Shown: positions 12,037 to 23,100 of the stretch, one piece after another
Position numbering within the stretch: the first letter of the stretch is position 1
Layout of the letters: each line of letters begins with the position of its first letter
Origin: Paramacrobiotus metropolitanus
Lineage: Eukaryota; Tardigrada; Eutardigrada; Parachela; Macrobiotidae
DNA length: 64,000 nucleotides
Assembly (NCBI RefSeq): GCF_019649055.1
Contig: NW_026570262.1
Location: forward strand, 558,001 to 622,000
Direction: 5' to 3'
Program-made: the position numbers and the translations under genes
Notes under the pieces: model-generated
What the model was told of the DNA's origin: nothing
Database searches by the model: none
Seen by the model: the letters and a program-made list of their open reading frames with translations, nothing else

Positions 12037-12690
12037 AGATCTCCAGAACGGACAAAGGATGGGCATACGTCAAGGCCGCCCTACAGGCGCTGTCCCAAGC
12101 GGGTACAACTTACGCCACGGGAACATTGGCCTACCAGCTCATCTTGAAGTGGCAGGGCCCATGGTTGTCCAAGTCCAAAGTGATGAGGGACATCCAGATG
12201 GCCTACAGCGAGGGTGAAATCTCAGGACCAACACGCCCAACGGCGAAATCTTCTACACGTTCCCACCGGAAAATCGTGCGGCGGCTCCTCAAGGATATTG
12301 GGAATGGCGTAACGCTATTCTCACCGTGCTGACCACAACACAGCACCCCCTCGGCCTCACACGAGGCAAAATGGCCAACCAACTCCAAGGACGCTACCAG
12401 TTGGAATACTTGGCGCACCACCCACAACTGGTCAATGAAACGGGATATGTCTCGGCCAGGGCCGGGACATGGGATTGTTCTCCATCTTCGAAGACGTCAG
12501 ATATGTCGTTAAAAAGATGTTGCGCGAACGCTGGCTTGAACAGACTGTCGACGAGCCAGAGGCCCAGCAGCGGTATCGGATGCTGCGTAATCCACCAGAC
12601 CGTTATGGCCCTCGTCCTGCCGATACCCCCACTCTGGCCTCAACCAAGAAGAAGCAGAAGCGGAGGCTATGTCACCAGTGACCAGCGCAT
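11994..12690 (+). pseudogene. Element A remnant matching B's 232-codon helical ORF
   Basis: WAYVKAALQAL, then GTLAYQLILKWQG and MRDIQMAY, parallels MMYTFAALKAL, PRIAFKLLQHWK and LVRQYC in B at 25,890-26,588. A later piece, FEDVRYVVKKML, parallels LEDDLEFVLSKAL. The same alternation of helices in both elements shows one protein family of unknown fold. Broken in A. Confidence 0.55.
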
Positions 12691-12832
12691 AGAAGTTGCA
12701 TATGGTCTAGGGGGGGACGGGTTGTAAATTTTATAGGGACATAATTTAATAGGGCGCAATTACCATATGGACCTGTCCTAGAAGTGGAATCCATCATTTG
12801 TTCTGCATATTTCATTTCTGCTACCACATAGA

Positions 12833-13069
12833 ATGGAACTGACACCGCAGCAGAAGTACGACCCCGGATGCCGAGACTGCAAACACAACACTACGGACCA
12901 GTCAGGCCGGAAGAACAACTCTCAACGTGAGTTGTTCCCTTGCACATACCATCTGCGACCCGGCTTCTGCGTTGAAAATGAAAGCGCGTATTGCTTCTAC
13001 CTAGAAGTAGTCAGAAGCAACTTCGACGCTTATCGCCACACGACGGCCGCCACCTGTTCCCCTTATTGA
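12833..13069 (+). pseudogene. Element A remnant with a small Cys pair
   Basis: Contains CRDCKHNTTDQ, a Cys-x2-Cys pair, and a later Cys. A similar CQQCRNNATR word can be read on the minus strand of B near 25,690, so this is probably another conserved accessory piece, perhaps zinc binding. Too short to classify. Confidence 0.4.
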
Positions 13070-13677
13070 GGGACCACGAGCAGATCGAAATCTACGACCG
13101 TACATGCAACGCTCTGGCGCCCGACTTCCCGGCTGGAGCAACCCTGAAATCCAGGAGCCCCTTCTCACCCTAACGGCGCGAGAACGGAAGACGGAACGGG
13201 ACCAGGAACGTAATAGTCGGCCTCGTAGTACGGGTGCTGACCAGTCTGCAGTTCGCGGCCCAACGGCCGTGCCGAAAACTTATGGACAGCAGTCGCACCA
13301 GCAGCGGCCATCGTCACGCACTAAGCCCTACGGGTATGAGTTGCCACAACAGACGTCGTACGACCAGATCATGGCCAACATCAATAAGACCATGGTTGAT
13401 CAAGTGGCCAAGCAGCGAAAGGAGGGTGGACTGTTGGAAGCCTTAAAAGGCTAGTATGACCCGGCAGTACGCGCCACCGGCACCGCTACCGCGGCAGCCA
13501 GATGACCTACGCCATTACATCGACAAATGACACCAGGACCAGACCGGCCACCAAAATCGTAGCCGTCCTCAGGAGCACCCGCAACAAACGCGGATCTCAC
13601 CCGAAAAGCGGAATGAGGAAGAACCGAGCCTGGTTGTCCACCCAACCAATAAGAGGCCCGAGCGAATCATCAGCTCC

Positions 13678-14760
13678 GTGGTCCAGAATGCCATCATCCA
13701 TGTCCCTAGGGACACGGATACCGCACCGCCGTCATCGGACCCACCGGCCCGACGTGACGCAGGCACCAGTGCGACAGACTTTGACCCATATAAATATGCC
13801 CAGGACCAGGGCATAAACATCCGTCCGCGTCCCCATCGGGAAGTCACGGACTATATCTTGTCGGCCATCCCATACCCAAGGGATAAATGGGCCCAGATCG
13901 ACGTCCTTATCCAAGACCTGCAGAACTTTGTCAGGTCGTTTGGACTTGAACGGGACTTCCAGCGGAAGGACTGGCCCCACACCTTTAACATGGCAGACCA
14001 CACCGAGAATCGCGAAGGCTACCCGATTGTCCGTGACAATGCACTATCGTGCACGACGGATGTCAATTGTTGGGAGAGCCGATTACACGTCCGGACTGGA
14101 ATGACTTGTGCCAACTGCACATTGCGGATGACCAACTGGACCATATCAAGTACCTGGCTCAGTTCGTCCTACCGGAAGCGAACGCCAGTTTTCTGGTCAC
14201 AGCCGCAAGGGCCGCAATGCGAATCCCGCGAAGACCGGAAAATTACCAGAAGGCCCCAAGGAGGACCTACATATACACATGGAGCGGTACGGTCATTCGT
14301 ATCTTCGCAGCCAGACTCGGCCACCTACGGTGCCATTGGGAACTGTAAGTCGCCTACCGGCAAGGGAAGATTATCCCCCAACTCATTACCCATGTGGCCC
14401 TGCTTGGAAACCAGATCCACGAGATAGAAGCAGGAGTCAAGGTCCAGAGCACCCTCAACTTTTATAGGGGCCGAGCGAAGAGGTACTGTTACCGCCAGCC
14501 GGACGATTACGAAGACGGAGCGGAGGCGCTCGTTAACCGAACGGCCGTGCGAAACTTCCAAAACAGTTCCGCACTCAGCGCTCAGAAACATCGTCTTCGC
14601 GTAACCAGACCCCGGCCGAACAATCCGGTAAAGAAGCCCACCCGGCTGGCACTTCCAGCCACCAGGATCAAGAGACCGAACGGGAACTGGCGAACATGGA
14701 AGAAAGCGTCGTCGACCCACTACACCCAGAAGGGGGCGACGAGTACGATGATCATGAGCA
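13678..14760 (+). pseudogene. Element A remnant matching B's 228- and 135-codon ORFs
   Basis: The stretch containing YAQDQGINIRPRPHREVTDY, IQDLQNFVRSFG and FNMADHTENREGYPIVRDNA corresponds to the B frame at 24,046-24,732 (HARQQGIEVVMQHPTDRTNH, VENLRQFLARSG, FNMNAHTAQ, PYIRSNA). The last third resembles the final B frame. The conserved FNM-x-x-HT and [VI]R-[DS]NA words argue for a real, selected protein domain in this lineage. Confidence 0.6.
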
Positions 14761-14899
14761 TGCGCAGTAATAGGCCAACGGCCATTCCTGCATGTCGGCC
14801 TAGAAGTGGTCCGACATTGGCCTAGAAGTGGCACTGTCGCTAGAAGTGGGACCATAATGCGGAAGCGGAACTTGACCACCTTAATGGGTACAATCCATC

Positions 14900-16727
14900 G
14901 GTTGATACCCTCGCCCAACAAACGTGGCCTACGGCCATGTAACGTCTACCTCATCGGATTCCCTGAGTCTCAACCGGATTCCCCGGAATTGCTCTGGCTT
15001 AGCGGCTGGGACCATGAATTTGGCCTGGCCATCCCAGACCATCCGACGGAGTCCACCGGACCGAACATGGCGCAAGGCCCAGGTCCCCGGCACGGAAGAA
15101 ATTCAGCGCCCAGAAGGCGGCGACGGCTAGCATAGAAGTTGCGACAAGCCGTGGAGAAGCCCCGGTTCATAGAAGTTGGACCAGGCCCCCTATGTGTCCA
15201 ACGGACCATAGGCGGCTCACAGACCAAGTTGCCGTACCAGGTAACTCTGATCAGTGAATTTATGGGAGCCACATAAAAGTTGTGGCACACCCTTGGACGG
15301 GCACACCGCATTGCCCCGGTGATGCAGTCAGAAGGACCAGATCGCCCAGAGGCATTGTCAGAAGGACAGCGGACCCGCCAGGTGACGTTAGAAGTACGTC
15401 TGCACGCCAAGCCCGAAGACCTTACCGACCGCCCAGAAGCAAAACCGAAGATTTCCAGGACCGGCTCCTCGTGGTAAACGTTTACGGGCGCCCACAACTT
15501 AATTTTGGGAGTTTGGCCCGGCCAACCTGATGTTTTCGTCGGAGCCAGCGTTTGGACACGAGCCACCACTTTGGTCTCGACCAGCGTTTAATTTTCTGGC
15601 CACGGTCCTGGAAAGAAAAAGTCAGAAGACCAAACCGGCATGCAAGGCCAAACCGGGAGGCATGACCCAACCGGGGCGCATGACCTAACCGGCATGCAGG
15701 ACCAAACCGGGATGCATGACCAAACCGGCAGCCAGGACCAAACAGGCAGCCATGACCAAACCGGCAGCAAAGACCAAACAGGCAGCAAAGACCCAACCGG
15801 TATGCATGACCCAACTGGAGAATCTAACCGGAAGACCAAACCGGCATGACCAAACCAGCCATTTTGGTCCATCATCCACTTTGGTCCATCATCAACTTTG
15901 GCCCACCAACCGGTGTGGTCCACCAAAACGACAAGTTCATTTGGAAAGAATCCAATAGGACTCCTACTCCCGCCACAGTATGGACCGCCCCAACGGGATT
16001 GGTTCATTACACCATCTTGGCTACAGGAGCACCACTCCTGTTCAGAGGCATTACTCATAAACCTCTTATGGACCACCCAACCGGGACCGGTCCATCTTAC
16101 TCGTGAACCAGGAAGGGGACAACAGTGCCTTCCATAATTCACACAGCTAAATTTACTGTACTGGACACTGTGGACATCTCTGGGAACCGTCGCCCCGGAT
16201 ACACAAGACCAGACCAGTCCAACCGGACCAAACCGTTGACTAGGACCCCTGTGGACAACTTACCCTGTGGACCAAGCCTAGTCGGAATGAGTATTTTTGC
16301 GTCTAGTTTTTTAACCACACCTGGTTTTTCTAGACTTATTAACCAAGGAAATTGCTGTTTTCATCCAGCCTACTAACCAAAGGAATTGGCTTTGGGATCT
16401 CTAACTATGATCTTACTTTAATTCTCATTGGAATTGTAATTGTTTTTTATTTTGATGTTTAACAATGAGCCATATAATACTTTATTTTTCTTACTTCATC
16501 GACCGAAGCCTCACCGGACCACACTGGAACCCCCAGCACACCGAGTGCACTCCAGATTTCGGCCGTTCGGTGCACTGCACCGCGGGTCTGGAGGCAGCGG
16601 CCCTATCGGGTTGAGAGACAAAGTGGCATCCGGCCCTACCGGGTATCGGATCCTGGCACCCTACCGGGTTGGCCAGGGGCAGAGTCGGGAAGGTGCTCGC
16701 AGGAGCTCCCACTCCCGCCCAGAGGCA
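14900..16727 (+). other. 3' non-coding tract of element A
   Basis: Apart from the hexapeptide-like repeat and three hairpins, this 1.8-kb stretch has no convincing ORF. At 15,343-15,365 it contains CGCCCAGAGGCATTGTCAG, which copies the sequence that marks the start of the 3' LTR. A long non-coding tract before the 3' LTR also exists in element B. Confidence 0.5.
15640..15849 (+). repeat. 18-bp tandem repeat encoding xxDQTG hexapeptides
   Basis: About eleven units of 18 bp, consensus near ATGACCAAACCGGCAGCA, form an open frame of repeating hexapeptides such as HDQTGS and KDQTGS. The repeat lies in the 3' non-coding tract of element A, about 0.9 kb before its LTR. It is open in more than one frame, so coding is not proven. 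Confidence 0.75.
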
Positions 16728-17100
16728 TGTCAGAGACCGCACACTCGAGGCGGTAGACACCTCTGTTGGCTTGCTCCGTCGCCCGCACGCAGGTGGCCAC
16801 GCCACTCGTGCCGCGTTATTACGCTGCTTACTCAGCGTTTACTTTATCTACGCTGACCAATCAACGTGGCTGTTGCACTCGTGGGGGCGATACCCAGCGC
16901 TTACGAGCGATTCCATGCTTTGCGGCCTGAGCTGATACGCAGCTGCAGCACGCCGCTAATTATCACGATTTTCCATGAGCTAGCTGGCAGCTACTTTTTC
17001 CTTTGGTTTTCCGCATGGGTTTTCTGTTGGTTTTTGAGGTTGCTTTATTGATACTCAATAAAGGTGGTTGCTCCCTTTTCCTCGTTGCTTCTGTGTCACA
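16728..17100 (+). repeat. 3' LTR of element A (373 bp)
   Basis: It begins TGTCAGAGACC and ends CTGTGTCACA, so it has the usual TG and CA ends. The start matches B's sense LTR start (TGTCAGAGGCG), and the preceding CCCGCCCAGAGGCA is identical to B. A polyadenylation signal AATAAA lies at 17057-17062. No second copy was found, so the insertion age cannot be dated from LTR pairs; divergence from B suggests an old insertion. Confidence 0.75.
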
Positions 17101-17619
17101 TCTGACACTTGTAATGTCTGTGCATTAATCACCGCCACCGAATGCACTATGGACAGTGGTATTTGTTACCGGCGGCACACATGCGGCGTGACCGTATATA
17201 CTCGCAACACATGCACCTGATGGTATCTATCCGTCGGTCACCACATATAAAATTTAATAGCCTTTTATACGCACGGCTATCACCAGCCGTGGTGTCATTT
17301 GTCTGGTACCGATGCCCTTTGGTTCCTTTGCTATACATATTTACAAACTGTATGCAAATCAGAAAGAAGTCATAAATTGTCTGAGATTCTAATTGTGAGT
17401 TCGGCATGAATAACGCTACTGCCACAGCTTAAGAAATTGGCCGGGCAAAATTTACGCAGTTTTAGGAACAACAAAATGTCCACTAGTCCGGGCGGTTTAT
17501 CCGTTATAAATTTTTTATGTATTTCTTAATGTCTACCTTAGCAAGGTAGATGTTACGAAGTACAGCAAAAATCAATAACCGGTAAAAGCACCCGGAAATG
17601 CTGGACTTAGAAATATCGT

Positions 17620-17732
17620 ATTTGGAACTATTTATAGTACTTAATGCTGCAGAGCTGAAGCAATATTATGAAGTCACTTTGCTAAATTGCGGCAGCTCTG
17701 CAGAAGATCAAGTACTGCAAATAGTTCTAAAT
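17620..17732 (+). repeat. Long imperfect hairpin (possible miRNA-like precursor or MITE remnant)
   Basis: The left arm 17620-17657 (ATTTGGAACTATTTATAGTA and on to CTGCAGAGCTG) pairs with the right arm 17693-17732 (CAGCTCTGCAG to TAGTTCTAAAT). The arms are about 38-40 bp with a few mismatches and a two-base offset; some mismatches would be G-U wobbles in plus-strand RNA. The loop is about 35 bases. Size and shape fit a microRNA-like precursor or a tiny palindromic element; expression is unknown. Confidence 0.55.
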
Positions 17733-17819
17733 CGATTATTGTAAACACCTTAGAACGAATTTATTCCCTCAACGACCTAATGCGATTTATCTATCATACT
17801 GTATAGTCCTGCTATGATT

Positions 17820-17864
17820 CGGTCATGCAGTGCCCGCCAATAGCGAGTGCGCTTTCCTAGTACA
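17820..17864 (+). repeat. Copy 2 of the 45-bp dispersed motif
   Basis: Partner of 2546-2590, with about seven differences over 45 bases and an identical GCCCGCCAATAG core. Identity unknown; a SINE-like or small RNA origin cannot be excluded. Confidence 0.45.
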
Positions 17865-18639
17865 ATGCGAGCAAGAAAGGAAGCTACGGGTTTAGGTGTG
17901 CGTTCTAGCGAAGACAGCGAAAACCGGTTTGTACAGCTCATACGCGCACAGACAGCCACACTCATACGCGTGTAAGTGAATGCGAGCGGATTAACCAACT
18001 CGCACACACATGTGCCGATCGATCGATACAACGAGGCAGCATTCCGCTTGCGCTTTCTGGCAGCACTGAAATCCTCTGTCTTCGGTCTATTTATAGTCAC
18101 AACAGAGAGGCTGCATTAATCAATCAGCCTCAGCGGGCAAAAAAGGCTGTTCGCAGGCTTTTTAACATAGACCGTAGCCTCCTCAGTTAGTCAGATTGTA
18201 TGTGTTTGTTTTATGAACAATGAGGATTCTATGAATAGAATTCTATGATACATTTAATTATAAACCTTCTTCGTTTAGTCAGATCTGATTTAAGATAGAA
18301 TAACACAGAGCTTTTTCCGGAGAACAAATTTACAGCTGGCATTCAACGTGTCTGCAGACATTTTGTCTTACAAATTATGCGGATTGAGCGTTGCAAAATG
18401 TTCAGTGAAGAGTAGGTCTGCAAAGTAAAAATCTTGAGGTATGGTCAAAAGCTTCAAGCCTTATTAATTTTTTATCGTTCACAGAGTGTGCTCATCCTGG
18501 AATACCATTTTATCGCAAAATATGCAAAACTACCACGTGGAAATCAACTGTCGATTTCAAAAAGGCGGTTATGTACCATATGATTTTTGTCGGTACAAGG
18601 AGGCGGAAGCGAAACTGCCGATTATGCTTCAAGCAACTC

Positions 18640-19250
18640 TTACCAGTCGCACAAAGATCCTCACACTCCGCCACTTCATTCCCAACCATTGTCAGATTCG
18701 TCAGCTACTCAAGATCTTCAAAAACAATGGTGTATCGTTGCTGTTGTTGTGCCTGAAAGACTGCGAACTGGACACGGAGTACGCCCTGTATCCGTGGTTT
18801 TGGCATCGTATCGAAGAAGAACTACCCGACAACTGGCATCGCGGCAACAGCGGGGAAATTCCTCGAAGTCTGCAATGGGAATGCTGCCGTAATCATAAGT
18901 GCAATATATCGCTGCGGTGGAGCAGTCAGCGCTGCCGTTGGCTGCGGCTGGACAATTACAGGATCCGCAACGTGGCCGATTATGAGACGATAGGCGCAGG
19001 CAGCTGTCACTTTGGCAGTCCTAGCCGTCTTCTGCCCGTAACAATCGTCCGCACTGACGTGGACTGCCATGCGAATCAGAAGGTTACTTTGGCGGATTAA
19101 TTACGGTTCTGAGCAATGGATGCTCCGGGGTCAACGATGACACCCGGCAGAGGGTGACAGCAACGATCAACGGCTGTTTAGACTACTGCCAGAACGGAGG
19201 AGATAGATCGAGCTATCGTGACTTGCTAGTGTTTCGATGTGTCGTCAATG
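18640..19250 (+). pseudogene. Diverged duplicated segment, copy 1
   Basis: This region shares long stretches with 59,617-60,180 in the same orientation, for example the blocks around GTATCGTTGCTGTTGTTGTG and GGCTGCGGCTGGACAA. Each copy has an open frame with VSLLLLCLK, DTEYAL, PWFWHR, HKCN and WLRLDNY. A second frame in both copies gives a Gly/Ala/Cys-rich hydrophobic run, IYRC-[GC]-GA, and ends at the same TAG. In one block several differences fall at third positions of the first frame, which favours it weakly. I do not recognise the protein. It may be a gene family member, a decayed copy or an untranslated repeat. Confidence 0.4.
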
Positions 19251-19329
19251 TGTAAGTAAAGTGTACAGCAAATTTAGGCTCTCGAGATAGGCTCCGCTTG
19301 ACCAGTGTTCGCTTCGCTGTCAAGTGTAA

Positions 19330-19720
19330 TTACGCCGAAAATGTTGTTGAAGGTTTCAAAACCAGTTTACGGAACCCACACTTCTTATATATCGCGGCAA
19401 CTACAACGAATTGCGATCGTTGGATGTGAGTAACTTCAATCGTTTGGCGCTGGCTGTTTTGGATGGAGTCTGCGACCTTATCGCTACCGATCGGTATCGC
19501 CGTTTTGCCGGTGTAGCTTACCAACCCTAATACCGAATACGCGCCGCCTAAGGTCGGATGTCGCAGATGTCCTCCTGGACGGTTGCCAGAGCTGGCCGAA
19601 AGCTGCTGACATATGGAACTGGCAACCTCTACACGCTTTAAAAAGATGTTTTTCATAATATGCTGTACAAGCCTCATTTGCTCTAGAGTTGACTCTGAAG
19701 TTTCGAAGATTTTAATAATG
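19330..19720 (-). pseudogene. 3' part of a host reading frame interrupted by element B
   Basis: An open frame runs leftward from the edge of element B (NIIKIFETSESTLEQ...) to a TAA at 19330. It contains SICQQLSASSGNRPGGHLRH, then YSVLGLVSYTGKTAIPIG, and ends KPSTTFSA. Across the target site, with one copy of the TTCC duplication, the host frame on the far side (49689-49649) is in register and open. This gives a predicted host protein of about 143 residues if the ATG at 49689 is the start. No domain is recognised. The insertion has separated the two halves by 29.9 kb, so the gene should be inactive on this allele unless the element is spliced out. Confidence 0.5.
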
Positions 19721-19724
19721 TTCC
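19721..19724. repeat. Target site duplication, left copy (TTCC)
   Basis: TTCC directly precedes the left LTR and recurs at 49649-49652 just after the right LTR. The fifth base differs, so the duplication is 4 bp, within the range for Ty3/gypsy integrases. Confidence 0.8.
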
Positions 19725-20105
19725 TGTAACAGACAAGCACGAGGAGATCACGAGTGAGCTTTATTGTACAAATAAAGTGGGAACAATGCTGCGTAATAGC
19801 AGGAAAGCAAGAACAAAGCACTGATGGCTAATAGCAAGTTGATCCTAGAAAGGTTCTTGAGCGTCTGATGGCGTGAAAGAAGCAACTGGCGGCAAGCACG
19901 TGCTGTGTGCCATCAGCTGTGTGATGATGCGCAGACTGGACTCTATCCAACGCGAGCGTATGAACGCTGAGTCATACTGCGAGAGAGGAACGAGAGAGCA
20001 AGTGTGGCTCAGTGTATGCGCTGCGTATATCCGCTTCAGCGGATGAGTACAGTGCAGCAGCACACGTACGTACAGCGAGAGAGGCGCAGTCGTACGCCTC
20101 TGACA
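19725..20105 (-). repeat. 3' LTR of element B (381 bp)
   Basis: On the minus strand it runs TGTCAGAGGCGTAC... to ...GTCTGTTACA, with TG/CA ends. It matches 49268-49648 at all but one base. A sense AATAAA polyadenylation signal lies at 19765-19760, about 35 bases before the LTR end, so the R-U5 boundary is probably close to the end. Confidence 0.93.
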
Positions 20106-23100
20106 TGCCTCTGGGCGGGAATCCGAGCTCCTGCGAAGGATGCTCCGACTCGGTACCGCACCAGTACCGCGCAACTCTCCGGTTGGACCCATGTGGGGTC
20201 GCCGGTACGCGTCCTCTGGCAGTGGGAGTCCGGTGTCTGGTCGACCGTCCCTTCTTCACTTCCGAACCCATGAGTGGAAGCCACTCACGGCCGAGAAATC
20301 CGGAAGCCGCTCGGGCGTTTGGTTGGACCGGTGATGCATCTGTTGGCTGGCTTCTTGCTTCTGTTGGCATCGGAGAACAGTGTGAAAAGAAAAATGTAAT
20401 GAAAGTTTATGCAGCGCGAAAGAAAGTAAATAAAGTTTAATCACAATTCTAGTGAGCAAAGGGGTTACAAAACAGATCTGTTAAAGAGATCGAACTAGAA
20501 AAATACAATTCCGTTTGTTAGGAGAAATGCTAAAAAAAATGCAAAAATCTGTCCGGGGGTCCTATTCCGACTAGGATGACGTCCACGGGGTCTCCTGTCC
20601 ACTTTCATCCGGTAAAGTTGGGTCCGGGGCATCGGTTCCCGGGTTACCCGTCGTAACCGGTTACATTCTCCGAGGTCGGATAAGCACGGTTAACACTTAC
20701 TTCCGACTCGTATCCGTCCGTTCGGGATAGGGAGGCACTGTTGCAGATGCAAATGCCGAGGCATCCTCTCTGAATGGGGAATAGGACCGAGGTCGGTTTG
20801 ACCAAGGTCGGCCTGCCGGTAAGTCGACCGGCGGCTGGGGGAAATTCGGCTATGTTCCGAATTGCTAAAGTCCAGGTCGGAAAAAGCTGTATGTAAATCA
20901 TGCGGCCTGTGTGGTCGTCATGTACAGCAGTTCCGTTCGAAAATTGGTCGGTTACAACCGTTGAATCTGCTACCACGAGCCTGGTTTGGAGTAATCCGAG
21001 TCGAACTGGCTCGAAGGTCCGATCGGAAATAATGGGTTTCTTCAACGGGAGTGTCAAGTCGACTTTCACGAGGTTGGCTATCCCGTCCGACCTGTAGTCA
21101 AGGTCGGTCATCCTATCCGCCGGTGGTCGACTAGGGTTAACCTGCAATAACATGCCCATGTGGGGCTAAACAAGTTCCTTGAAGTCAAGTTCGTCCACCG
21201 CGAACAGCTATCAATCTTCTTCCGTCATGTTGACTGAGTTTCCGACTTCCGACTTGTAGTCGGTTATGGTCGACTTCGAAAGGTCGGATGAACTGTGTGC
21301 TCATCCGTCCGAAGGGTAAGTTTTTCCGTCAGGGGGTCGGCTCTCGCCTTCCGCATGCCTTCGCCGACTTGTTGTCGCGTCCTTCCGACTTCTGTTGGGT
21401 CACTTCCGACCTTCGTTTGAGGTCGGCTATCTATATCGAAGTTCCGAGGTCGGCTGATTTCCGACTTCGTCGAGTCGGATGAACTGTGTGTTCATCCGTC
21501 GAAAAGACAAAGTTCTTCGGCTGGGAGGTCGATTTTCTACTTCCGATGGATTTTCCGACCTGTTGTCGTATACTTCCGACCTCCATCTGGTGACTTCCGA
21601 CTTCCGTCCGAGGTCGGTTGTGCCTTCTGCTTGATGGTCGACCTAGACAACTTGTACCGTTACGCCCATTGTGGGGCCAGTCGGCACTTGTCGAGTCAAC
21701 TTCTCTCTGACAAGAACTCTGGGTCGGATCCGAGCTACTGTTGGCTTGTTTATCCGAATGACTTGCCTCTGGGCCGCCAAGTCCTGCGAGGTAGGAGTTT
21801 CCTTGGCATCTGTTGGCCGAGTGACTGGCGCTTCGTCATGCAGATGTGCTCGCTTACGACACTAAGGGTCTGTGTGGCCCCGGTTGTCGAGCCGAGCTCT
21901 TTGGTTTAAAACTTCATGCACATGCACGTCCCTGAGGTCGTCAGATCCGATTCTTCCGTTTTGTTTTGTCGCGAACCTGAGACGCCTAGCCGCTTCTGTT
22001 GGGGGTAGACAACTCACGTCCACGGGGAAATTTTTCTTTGCCGGTGACGCTGGCCAATTGGCCGGTACTGTTGCGGGCAAGTGGTCATCGTCATCGGGGG
22101 TTCGTTAAAGGGGTGCCGGCCGAATATTCTAACTCGCTCTGCCTAGGATGTTCCATTGAAGACATGGGGAAGCAGGTCGCGGCGGAGTCGTTGGAGTGGC
22201 GGCCAAATCACCGTCGCTGTTCCTCTTCAGGGAATGGCAGCACGTTCGAGACGCGCGTAGTCGTGGTCACCGGTGAATCGGCTGGTTTACCCGATGTCAT
22301 CCGGGGGAGACTGCGGTTGGACTCCAGGTACAAGTTCCTAGTTGAGTTCCTGTAGATCTGGGTTCAAACGGAGAATCCGGTTAAGTTGCCACATGACTAC
22401 TGCTAGCTTCCGACCATTCTTCCTGATCGACTTCTGTTGGCCGTTATGGACGACCTGTGTGGTCGGCCCTAATGTCGATTTCCCGTGAGTCGGCTACCAT
22501 ATACTTAGTCGATCTGTGTGATCGGCTAAGGTAGCAAGTCGTGGTTCGGCGATCTGCATCGTTGTGGTTCCGACTTCAACTCTCTGAACAATTCGTTTCG
22601 AGTTTCCCAAAACCGATCTTTGTGATCGGCTTGCACAACCGACCTTTGTGGTCTGTTAGTGCCGCGATATCCGTTATGTCTCCAAGTTATGGGTAAAGTA
22701 CGGAGTCGACCTTTGTGGTCGACTCAAGTACGTATAGTCAAATCCGAATCTTGCTGCGCTGTTGGCGGCTCGGCCGAGGGATATCCGCTGTTTACATTGG
22801 TGAAGGCTGCTCGGCTACCCGGTCCCAAAGTCGGCCACGGGTGCTCGGCAAACATGACGATGAACACGCAGCGATGTATTCAGCGCCATGTTAGCGTAAT
22901 CCTCTCGGTCTATGCTCCGGAGTCGGTTGGCCGGAGTAATCTTCGTAGCCGGTCGTGGTTAATGGTGTGATCTGTACCATGTAACTATCGGTCGGCTCCA
23001 TGTAACGCGGATTGGGGCTTCTGTTGGCTCCGATGGTCGCAGAACGTGGTTGGCGATCTGCTATGTTAGCAGACGTGTTTTACGATCTGTTCGTGCCATG

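Larger units (their letters stand above)
12687..15400 (+). other. Set of hairpins with a TAGAAGT loop in element A
   Basis: Seven positions carry TAGAAGT (one TAAAAGT) between short complementary arms: 12776-12788 (TCC), 12687-12699 (GCA), 14794-14815 (GTCGG plus CC, one bulge), 14820-14832 (GCC), 15164-15182 (GGTTCA), 15268-15286 (GCCACA) and 15384-15400 (GACGT). The arms differ in sequence but stay complementary, while the loop is fixed. Most lie between the ORF remnants. See the findings for the parallel set in element B. Confidence 0.75.
10000..17100 (+). mobile_element. Element A: old, 5'-truncated LTR element related to element B
   Basis: A remnant of about 7.1 kb. It keeps only the 3' part of a giant gypsy-like element: accessory gene remnants in the same order as in element B (about 28,650 down to 23,700 there), a 3' non-coding tract and one 3' LTR. 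No 5' LTR, Gag or Pol is present. Shared peptides with B include SANS near the left end, MEISP, and the context of NAH/NAK with FIP. It is clearly broken, with roughly ten or more breaks, and its LTR is strongly diverged from B's. It is therefore an old copy or another subfamily. The left edge abuts a GPCR exon. Confidence 0.8.
17101..18639. other. Host stretch without a clear gene
   Basis: Contains the hairpin at 17,620-17,732 and the second copy of the 45-bp motif. Short open frames have no recognisable domains. Confidence 0.4.

Noticed and set aside
17142-17375. Possible continuation of the GPCR after element A (RDRIYS resembling a D-R-[YI] motif)
   Set aside because: Only a few residues fit, helices are not convincing and the conserved Trp/Cys of the receptor loops are missing.
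18640-19250. Interferon-inducible ISG12-like hydrophobic protein in the Gly/Ala-rich frame
   Set aside because: Composition is similar but the family's conserved pattern cannot be traced, and a competing frame is equally open.
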